This document shows positions 57,955 through 64,000 of a stretch of DNA of 64,000 bases, one piece after another. Position 1 is the stretch's first letter; every line of letters begins with the position of its first letter. The notes below the pieces were generated by a model. The model searched no databases. It worked only from the letters and a program-made list of their open reading frames with translations, and had not been told where the DNA came from. Source of the stretch: Sphingomonas sp. Leaf21 (lineage in GTDB: Bacteria > Pseudomonadota > Alphaproteobacteria > Sphingomonadales > Sphingomonadaceae). The translations under genes were made by a program, and so were the position numbers. The DNA is taken from contig NZ_CAKASM010000010.1 of NCBI RefSeq assembly GCF_916858675.1, positions 45,760 through 109,759 of the forward strand, given 5' to 3'.

Positions 57955-59759
57955 TGGCGCGCCAAGCCAGATTAAAGCCCGAAAGCGGGACGGCGCGCTC
58001 GCGCATCTACATCGATCCGCATGACAGACGGATTGATGCGAAGTTCTTTCGACGGATGCTGCTCGTTTGCCGGCTCTACTGGTGGCGGCGAGGATCGTGG
58101 ACGGCGTGGTCGATGTTCGGCTACACTTTCGCGATCAGCGCCGTGAGCGGATTACTCTCCGGCTGGATGACGATCCTGACGGGCAAGCAGACGAACGCGA
58201 TCGTTGGGCGTAATGTCGACGTGTTCTGGTCAACCACCTGGCTGATGGTCGCGGTGATGGTCGGCACGTTCCTCATCGGAATGACCAGCAGTGCGGTCGC
58301 CCCCTATCTGGTGGCGCAGTGGCGCAAATGGCTCACGGGCGACCTGATCGATCGCTATCTGGAACAGCGCTCCTACTACGATATCAACATCGACCAGGAC
58401 ATCGACAATCCCGACCAGCGGATCCAGGAGGAGGTCGGGCCGATGTGCGAGGTTCTGGTTTCGGTGCCGCGCACTATCTTCAGCCTTGGCTTTTCCAGCG
58501 TCATCCAGATCAGCATTCTGATGGCGATATCGCCACGTATGACGGTTGCGGTGCTGGCGTACGTCGTTCTTCACGTAACGGCGAGCGTGTACATGTATCG
58601 GCCAGGCATCGCGATCAGCTGGGACCAGAAGATCGCGGAAGCCGACCTTCGCTACGGTATCCTGAATGTCCGCGACAATGCTGAAACCATCGCCTTCTAC
58701 AGTGGCGAGGCGGCGGAGCGCAAACACCTCGCCGCCCGTATTGAGCACGTGATCCGGCAGGCAATGCGCAAGATCGTGTTCGACCTGCAGATCTCGGTAA
58801 TCATGGAGATATTCAGGCTGGCCTGGTTCGTATTGCCTTTTCTCTTTGTCGTGCCGCTGTTCTTTAACGGGACGATCCAGTTTGGAGCCATCGCGCAGGC
58901 GGGGGCGGCGGCATTCCTCATCTCGAGCGACCTGAGCAACGTTATCAATCTCTTTCCTCGGCTTACCGGAATCGCGCCCAACATCGTCCGCGTCGCACAG
59001 ATCTTGGAGAAGACGGAGGCGCTCAAGCAGCGACGCCGCGATCGCAATTCGGCCCACGGCGATGCGGGCATCGAAGTGCGGGGAAATGCGGACGCCATCC
59101 GTCTCGATCACGTCTCTTACCAGACGCCGGGTGGCGAACTGAGTCTGGTCAAGGACATCTCGCTCGAACTGCGGCCAGGCCGACGAATGCTCATCGTGGG
59201 GCAGACGGGCGTCGGCAAAAGCTCGTTCCTCCGCGTGCTGGCGGGTCTGTGGACGCGCGGCACAGGGGTACTCCACATGCCCGCGCTAGACCGTGCGATG
59301 TTCATGCCGCAGAAGCCGTACATGACCCTCGGATCGCTGCGCAGCCAGATACTGTATCCCAGGCAGGACGATGGCAGCGTGGGCGATGACGTCCTGTTGG
59401 CGGCGCTCGATACCGTCCGTCTGCCGCGGATCGCGGAACGCAACGGGGGCCTGGCTGCCGAAAAGGACTGGGGGCGGATACTTTCGCTGGGCGAACAGCA
59501 AAGGATCGGCTTTGCCCGGGTCATCGTCAACGCACCCGAATATGTCTTCCTGGACGAGGCGACCAGCGCGGTCGATCAGCCGATGGAAGCTCACCTCTAT
59601 GGCCTGTTGCTCGACAGCGGCGCGACGATGGTCAGTGTCGCACATCGCGCCAGCGTGATTCCGTTCCATGACTCGATACTCGATCTCCGGGAGGACGGCT
59701 GGTCGATCAGGCCAGTCTCTGCCCCTGCCACCGACCCTCCCTCTTCACCGGATATATGA
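57954..59759 (+). CDS. YddA/SbmA-type ABC transporter, fused permease-ATPase
   Basis: 601-residue half-transporter of the COG4178 (YddA, ABC_membrane_2) family. The N-terminal domain has about six helices (to about 350) including the conserved WRKWLTGDLIDRYLEQRSYY, DNPDQRIQEEV and ADLRYGILNVRDNAETIAFY. The ATPase has Walker A GQTGVGKSS, Q-loop MPQKPYM, signature LSLGEQQRIGFAR and Walker B YVFLDEATSAVD. E. coli YddA is linked to pqqL and yddB; FusD is the equivalent in the ferredoxin system. Starts by TGATG overlap with the protease gene. Likely moves peptide or a cofactor released by the protease; direction unproven. Confidence 0.93.
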   Translation: MARQARLKPESGTARSRIYIDPHDRRIDAKFFRRMLLVCRLYWWRRGSWTAWSMFGYTFAISAVSGLLSGWMTILTGKQTNAIVGRNVDVFWSTTWLMVAVMVGTFLIGMTSSAVAPYLVAQWRKWLTGDLIDRYLEQRSYYDINIDQDIDNPDQRIQEEVGPMCEVLVSVPRTIFSLGFSSVIQISILMAISPRMTVAVLAYVVLHVTASVYMYRPGIAISWDQKIAEADLRYGILNVRDNAETIAFYSGEAAERKHLAARIEHVIRQAMRKIVFDLQISVIMEIFRLAWFVLPFLFVVPLFFNGTIQFGAIAQAGAAAFLISSDLSNVINLFPRLTGIAPNIVRVAQILEKTEALKQRRRDRNSAHGDAGIEVRGNADAIRLDHVSYQTPGGELSLVKDISLELRPGRRMLIVGQTGVGKSSFLRVLAGLWTRGTGVLHMPALDRAMFMPQKPYMTLGSLRSQILYPRQDDGSVGDDVLLAALDTVRLPRIAERNGGLAAEKDWGRILSLGEQQRIGFARVIVNAPEYVFLDEATSAVDQPMEAHLYGLLLDSGATMVSVAHRASVIPFHDSILDLREDGWSIRPVSAPATDPPSSPDI

Positions 59760-60541
59760 CCATGCGAACCTGTCATCGATACAAGCCGATATCGCGTCGC
59801 CTGGCGATGATCGCCACAACGGCGGCGTTCCTCGTTTGCGCGCCGTCGCCCGCCTTGGCGCAGGGCATCGATCATACCGACTTCGATCCGGCGTCAATGT
59901 TCTGGGCCGCCGTTCCCGTCGTCAAAGCCGTCATGATGCTGCTGTTGATGGCGTCCATCGCCACTTGGGCGGTGTTCGTCGCCAAGATGCGGGAAATTTC
60001 GCGAGGCAGTCGGGCAGTCGGGGATGCGACGGAAACAGTGCGCATCGCACGCACGCTGGCGAGCATCGACGTCGCCGACGCGCCATCGGACGCGATGGTG
60101 GAAGCCGCCCGGGAGGAACTCGGCAAGTCGGAGGCCCTGATCCTGCAGGGGAGGACGGCAGGGGCGTGCGAACGCGTCGCTGATCGCATATCGCGGGTCG
60201 AAAGCAACGCCGTCGCGAAGATGCGCAACGGCGTGCCGTTCCTGGCGTCGGTCAGCTCGGTCGGGCCTTTCGTAGGGCTTTTCGGCACCGTATGGGGCAT
60301 TATGCACAGCTTCGTCGGGATCGCGAAGTCGCAGTCGACGAGCCTGTCGGTCGTGGCGCCGGGGATCGCAGAGGCGCTTCTGGCCACCGCGCTAGGACTG
60401 GTGGCCGCAATCCCGGCAACCATCATGTACAATCTGCTCAACCGTCGACTGGCCGAATATCGTCATCGCCTTGCCGACATGGCGACGATGGTGAACAGTC
60501 TGACCGGCCGCGAAGTCGAAAGCAGGCATATCTCGCGGTAA
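59756..60541 (+). CDS. exbB: ExbB-type proton channel subunit
   Basis: 261 residues: signal-like N-terminus, first helix (VVKAVMMLLLMASIATWAVF), long cytoplasmic segment, then the MotA/TolQ/ExbB core NGVPFLASVSSVGPFVGLFG, TVWGIMHSFVGIAKSQ, APGIAEALLATALGLVAAIP. With ExbD it makes the proton-driven motor that powers TonB. Start overlaps the ABC gene by ATGA. Gene-specific energisers for a single receptor cluster are found with specialised TonB systems. Confidence 0.95.
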   Translation: MTMRTCHRYKPISRRLAMIATTAAFLVCAPSPALAQGIDHTDFDPASMFWAAVPVVKAVMMLLLMASIATWAVFVAKMREISRGSRAVGDATETVRIARTLASIDVADAPSDAMVEAAREELGKSEALILQGRTAGACERVADRISRVESNAVAKMRNGVPFLASVSSVGPFVGLFGTVWGIMHSFVGIAKSQSTSLSVVAPGIAEALLATALGLVAAIPATIMYNLLNRRLAEYRHRLADMATMVNSLTGREVESRHISR

Positions 60542-60589
60542 GCTTGCGTCACCTTCGATCCAGATTGCAATTAGACGGGAGAATCACGA

Positions 60590-61006
60590 ATGGGTATCGC
60601 TGAAAAACTTGAAGACGACATGGAGGATCTCAGCGAAATCAACCTGACCCCGTTCATCGACGTCATCTTAGTGCTGCTCATCATCTTCATGGTCGCCGCG
60701 CAGACCAGCGCCGTGTCGCAGGATGTCAACCTGCCGTCTTCAAAGGCTGACACGCTGATCAAGCCGAAGCCAATCACGGTGACGGTCAAGGCCAATGGCT
60801 CCTTCGTGGTCGGAAACCACATAGTTGCGCCAAGCGGCTTGCGCGAGGCGTTGCTTGCAGTTCACGCGATGCATGATGATCGCATCCTGCTTTTGGGCGA
60901 CCAAACACTGACCTACCAATCGCTAATGGATGCATTCGATGCCCTTCGAGCAGCAGGCTATTCTCAGGTAGGGCTCGTGGGCAGAGGCGCGCAGCAGACC
61001 AAATGA
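60590..61006 (+). CDS. exbD: ExbD-type energising protein
   Basis: 138 residues with one N-terminal helix containing the essential Asp (INLTPFIDVILVLLIIFMVA) and a periplasmic domain ending in YQSLMDAFDALRAAGYSQVG. Normal ExbD/TolR size. 48 bp after exbB; its stop overlaps the tonB start by ATGA. Confidence 0.95.
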   Translation: MGIAEKLEDDMEDLSEINLTPFIDVILVLLIIFMVAAQTSAVSQDVNLPSSKADTLIKPKPITVTVKANGSFVVGNHIVAPSGLREALLAVHAMHDDRILLLGDQTLTYQSLMDAFDALRAAGYSQVGLVGRGAQQTK

Positions 61007-61716
61007 CGCCGACAACCGGGTCTTCTAGACGCGACTGGCAGGTCGCCGTGTTGGCAACGGCGCTGCTCCATGCCGCGGTCCTCGTCATGCTGTTCGTGCG
61101 TGTCCTTCCTGCACAGCGCATCGAACCGGCTCCGCCGAGCCTTTCGATCGAATTGCTGAATGCACCTCCTGCCCCGGTTGCGCAGCCGAAGCCCGTAACA
61201 TCTCAGCCGCATGATCGACCCAGGCCCCGGCCCGCGACGCCGGACGTACCTACCGTCCCTCGGGGGCTCGATCCGATCCCTGTACCTGTACCTGTACCCG
61301 TCCCGTCGCGCGCGAACGACACCCCCCCGCCCCGGCCAGACAGTCCTGTTACGCCGCCACGTGCGTCTGCCGTCGCCCAAGCAGAGCAGAATCGCATTGC
61401 GTCGGACGCAAGTGCTAATCCCCAAGCGCGGGAGACATGGGAGTCGGCGGTCCTCGCACGACTGGAAGGCGCAAAACGCTATCCTGCCTCGGCTCGGTTC
61501 GCTCATCAGGAAGCGACGATATACGCGCGTTTCGTGGTAGACCGAAAAGGCTCTGTGGTGCAGGCCGAGCTGGTGAAGTCCAGCGGGTACCCTGACCTCG
61601 ATGGCGAAGTCCGATCGCTGCTCCGTCGCGTCCGCCTGCCGGCTCCGCCTGCTGCCGTCCCAGATATGGCCTTGACGATGACGGTACCAATCGAGTTCAC
61701 TTTGAATCGGCAGTAG
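61003..61716 (+). CDS. tonB: TonB energy transducer
   Basis: 237 residues: inner-membrane anchor (VAVLATALLHAAVLVMLFVR) that starts with the expected Arg-rich cytoplasmic tip and His in the helix, proline-rich periplasmic spacer with a VPVPVPVPVP run (encoded by a short hexamer repeat near 61280-61300), and the C-terminal TonB domain (AKRYPASARFAHQEATIYAR, FVVDRKGSVVQAELVKSSGY, PDLDGEVRSLLRRVRLP). Completes the cluster's own ExbB-ExbD-TonB complex; in the Fus system the dedicated TonB-like protein FusB also pulls the substrate in. Confidence 0.95.
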   Translation: MTPTTGSSRRDWQVAVLATALLHAAVLVMLFVRVLPAQRIEPAPPSLSIELLNAPPAPVAQPKPVTSQPHDRPRPRPATPDVPTVPRGLDPIPVPVPVPVPSRANDTPPPRPDSPVTPPRASAVAQAEQNRIASDASANPQARETWESAVLARLEGAKRYPASARFAHQEATIYARFVVDRKGSVVQAELVKSSGYPDLDGEVRSLLRRVRLPAPPAAVPDMALTMTVPIEFTLNRQ

Positions 61717-61835
61717 GTCAAGTGGCATGCGGAGTGTGTCTCGGGAAGCAAGGGTCTATGCCGGTGGGGGGAGGATGTCTGCTCTGGCGACAGCAAGGGA
61801 GTCGCGGCGTGGATCGTGTGTCCGGTAGTGAATCG

Positions 61836-62354
61836 ATGATTGCGACGGACTGCACGGCCCGTCCACACGTCGTCGATGCGATATTTCGTGAGCATTACGG
61901 CTGGCTCAATCGCTGGCTGAGCCGGAGGACACCCGCCGATTGCCTTGCCGAAGACGTCGCGGCGGAGACGATGCTGCGGATGATTCGCGTTTCGGCGGGC
62001 GAAGCGATCCGGGAACCCCGGGCCATGATGACGACCATCGCCCGCAGACTTTTGATCGACCTGCGCGCGCGCAGCGACGTGGAAAGCTCCTATGCGTCGA
62101 CAATTGCCAACCTTCCCGCCTCACTGGAGCCGTCGGCTGAAGACCGGCTCCTTATCCAAGAGGCCCTGCTGCGGGTCGACGCCATCCTGAAAACGCTGCC
62201 GATCAAGGCGCGATCCGCGTTTCTCCTCAGCCAGATCGACGGCTTGCGCCATGCTGAAATCGCCATGACGCTCGGGGTCTCAGTCAGCATGGTACGCAAA
62301 TATATCGCGGCTGGTTTCAAGGCCTGCTATCGGGACTATCTGACCCATGAATGA
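61836..62354 (+). CDS. ECF sigma factor, FecI-like
   Basis: 172 residues with sigma-70 region 2 (IFREHYGWLNRWLSRRT, DVAAETMLRMIRVS, REPRAMMTTIARRLLIDLRA) and region 4 (AILKTLPIKARSAFLLSQID, RHAEIAMTLGVSVSMVRKYI). ATG 61836 is preferred over a start at 61722 because FecI-type proteins begin here. It overlaps the FecR gene by 8 nt. It should transcribe the receptor operon when the receptor's STN domain reports bound substrate through FecR. Confidence 0.92.
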   Translation: MIATDCTARPHVVDAIFREHYGWLNRWLSRRTPADCLAEDVAAETMLRMIRVSAGEAIREPRAMMTTIARRLLIDLRARSDVESSYASTIANLPASLEPSAEDRLLIQEALLRVDAILKTLPIKARSAFLLSQIDGLRHAEIAMTLGVSVSMVRKYIAAGFKACYRDYLTHE

Positions 62355-63321
62355 GCGCGTCGCGGTCGACGATCCCGTTGTCGATGAGGCCGTTGCCTGG
62401 ATGGTCCTTGTTCAGGACGGACAGGCCGACGAAGAGGCCAGCGCAGGCCTGCAGCGGTGGCTCGATGCCGATCTTCGCCACCGCACGGCTTGGGACAGCC
62501 TCCAGAAGTCGCTTACGCCTTTCAAGGTCGTAGACCGAGTGCCGGGATTGGGGGGGAGCCTAGTCGAAGTGATAGACCGCAAGCGCTCGCGACGTGAACT
62601 GCTAAGTGCGGCTGCCGTGATCGGCAGTTCGGCGACGGCGCTGGCAATCACCGAACGTGTCTATCCCCTGGACGGTCTGATCGCCGATGCAAGCACCCGG
62701 ACAGGGGAGCGAAAGCGCGTCGAACTTCCGGACGGAAGCCTACTATTACTTAATGCTCGAAGCCGTTGCAATTTCGACTTCGATGGTGACCGCCGCGGCA
62801 TCGACATGCTGGAAGGCACGGCGATGGTCACGATTGAAGCAGGAGCTTCGCCATTTCTCGTGCGAAGCGGCATTCTGGACGTCAAGGTCGACCATGGCGA
62901 GTCAATAGTGACGCGTCGGTCCACCATCGCATCGGTGATTAATGTCCGGGGAGATGCCGCAATGGGCATTCGAGGCGGTTTTGCGTTCGCGCTAAAGGCT
63001 GGCGAGGGATATGCTGTCCGGGGGGTCACGCTTTCCCGCATGACCCGGGAGGAAACGCAGGGCGCATCGGCGTGGAGCGAGGGGCGGCTTATTCTGCAGA
63101 ACCGAACCCTCGCGGACATGATCGATGCCTACCGTCCCTATTGTTCTGGCCTGATCTTCCTTGCCGAAGCAGTTGCACAGCAGCGCCTTAGCGGCGTCTT
63201 CGACCTAGGCCAAATGGAGGAAGCTCTGGATTTGGTGCGCAAACTGTTGCCGATCCGAATCATGACTCTGGGAAATCTCGTCACTCGCATCGGTTTCGAC
63301 CCGGGTGGGCTAGCCCGCTGA
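62347..63321 (+). CDS. FecR-family anti-sigma/sensor protein
   Basis: 324 residues: N-terminal cytoplasmic DUF4880 domain (EAVAWMVLVQDGQADEEASA, LQRWLDADLRHRTAWDSLQ), one membrane helix (LLSAAAVIGSSATALAIT, about 79-96), FecR domain (KRVELPDGSLLLLNARSRCN, FDFDGDRRGIDMLEGTAMVT, FLVRSGILDVKV) and a C-terminal secretin/STN-like signalling domain (LIFLAEAVAQQRLSGVFDLG). It links the receptor to the adjacent sigma factor. Last gene of the run; no partner downstream. Confidence 0.93.
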   Translation: MNERVAVDDPVVDEAVAWMVLVQDGQADEEASAGLQRWLDADLRHRTAWDSLQKSLTPFKVVDRVPGLGGSLVEVIDRKRSRRELLSAAAVIGSSATALAITERVYPLDGLIADASTRTGERKRVELPDGSLLLLNARSRCNFDFDGDRRGIDMLEGTAMVTIEAGASPFLVRSGILDVKVDHGESIVTRRSTIASVINVRGDAAMGIRGGFAFALKAGEGYAVRGVTLSRMTREETQGASAWSEGRLILQNRTLADMIDAYRPYCSGLIFLAEAVAQQRLSGVFDLGQMEEALDLVRKLLPIRIMTLGNLVTRIGFDPGGLAR

Positions 63322-63364
63322 GGGCATCACGTGGTCCCTTCGAGCGAACTGAGGGTCGCACGTT

Positions 63365-63382
63365 GATATCCCTCCGGATATC
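63365..63382. terminator. possible hairpin after fecR
   Basis: GATATCC-CTCC-GGATATC, a 7-bp perfect stem with a 4-nt loop 43 bp after the FecR stop. Weak and without a T-run; listed as the only hairpin seen at the operon end. Confidence 0.3.
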
Positions 63383-63829
63383 CGAGAAGCAAAAGACTGA
63401 CTTTGTACCTGTCGAGTCCCGACGGTGCGCCCCGCGTTTCTCCGACTGGGTGCGGCACGCTATCCGCTAGAAATGTTTGTCGAGGCATCGGCTTGGTCAT
63501 TTACCTCAGTTTCGCCGCCGCGCGCCCAGCGACTTAAGGCGATAAAATAGCGAGCGCGTTCCACACGAGAGCCATTGATTGGGTGCCCTGTCTGGCATTT
63601 CATGTCGCGATCGGTCGGCATTCATCACTCCAGGGAATCGGTATTTCCAGTCGTTTGCTAAGGTATCACTGATAAGTTTACAGAGTGTTCACAAATCCTT
63701 GTGAACCGCCCCACGAGAGGCAATATCTTCTGCCGGATGGAATTGAACTGTTACCCGGTCTTGGACCGCGCGGCTGGCGTGGTCCCGTTCCTGCTATGAC
63801 CTGCTGCCCGTTTCCTGGACCGTTTTGAG
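63383..63829. other. about 450 bp with no gene seen
   Basis: Short broken frames on both strands, no RNA gene, no repeat, and no recognisable coding remnant between the FecR gene and the terminal IS3 piece. Confidence 0.45.
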
Positions 63830-64000
63830 CTGAAAAATTCCAATTTAGGACTGAGGGTCAGGTGACGGCGGCAGCGATGAAGAGATCGAAGTTCAGCGAG
63901 GCGCAGAGCGCGTTTGTTTTGAAGCAGAGAGGTGGCTCGGTTCATCTGAACAGCTCGACGCGATTGCTAAGTGGAGCGTCCGCCGGTTTCATGCCGCTGC
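63830..64000 (+). mobile_element. IS3-family left end with orfA start, mutated, cut by window edge
   Basis: The phrase GGACTGAGGGTCAGG at about 63848 resembles an IS3-group end, followed by ATG 63877 and KRSKFSEAQSAFVLKQRGGS, close to the usual orfA start (KRSKFSEAQIAFVLKQAE-G). Homology then fades, so it is a decayed orfA. The remainder lies outside the window. Confidence 0.6.

Noticed and set aside
61275..61305. Hexamer repeat CTGTAC in tonB as a contingency repeat
   Set aside because: In frame, encodes the Val-Pro run normal for the TonB spacer; six-base units cannot shift the frame.

Overview
This window looks like a chromosome segment of a sphingomonad (Sphingomonadales, Alphaproteobacteria). 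The evidence is high GC, three large TonB-dependent receptors, a DUF6356 protein typical of the order, and alphaproteobacterial gene fusions and gene orders. It is a mosaic. Well-packed catabolic and uptake modules, whose genes often overlap by ATGA or TGATG, are separated by decayed insertion sequences and pseudogenes.

Layout. 1-7.2 kb: the end of a NodT-type efflux lipoprotein gene, then a gene graveyard. It holds an aryl-aldehyde dehydrogenase, an aryl-alcohol dehydrogenase split into opposite-strand pieces and interrupted by an internally deleted IS110/IS1111 element, a LysR effector domain, S-formylglutathione hydrolase, and IS256 and IS3 scraps. Only an NADPH-dependent FMN reductase looks intact. 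7.2-10.2 kb: a coupled three-gene sensory operon (CHASE3 histidine kinase, single-domain receiver, receiver-HWE-type kinase). 10.3-18 kb: Tn3 and IS1182 remnants, then a nutrient module with a class A acid phosphatase, a TonB-dependent receptor and, divergently, a DUF6528 propeller protein (with an in-frame TGA), an MFS transporter and a ROK regulator. 18-28.5 kb: histidine utilisation (hutI-hutH-hutG-hutU with a broken hutD, divergent hutF, an Lrp regulator, DUF6356, a YeiH-type transporter, hutC), with two HutC-like operators. 28.6-29.9 kb: a decayed IS3 element.

29.9-44.2 kb: an acidic-polysaccharide (uronate) utilisation locus with a TonB-dependent receptor, KduI, a GH105 unsaturated uronyl hydrolase, a hexuronate-type MFS transporter, a FadR-type GntR regulator, a GH2 beta-galactosidase, DUF4861, DUF2264, KduD and KdgK. 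A 12-bp motif upstream of the transporter, the receptor and the regulator/GH2 divergence marks a probable local regulon. 44.8-48.8 kb: a second IS3 copy that contains a complete IS66-family element bounded by an 8-bp target duplication. 49-52.5 kb: a secreted GH5 enzyme with a ricin-type lectin domain, small unknown genes and another IS3 scrap.

52.6-63.3 kb: the most striking module, one co-directional run of an STN-domain TonB-dependent receptor, an M16 metalloprotease, a YddA-type ABC transporter, ExbB, ExbD, TonB, an ECF sigma factor and a FecR-type sensor. The first three match the PqqL-YddA-YddB / FusA-FusC-FusD set used for receptor-mediated import and proteolysis of an iron protein. 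Here the set carries its own energising complex and signalling pair, the protease lacks an obvious signal peptide, and an 11-G tract sits just before the receptor start. The window ends in another IS3 orfA remnant.
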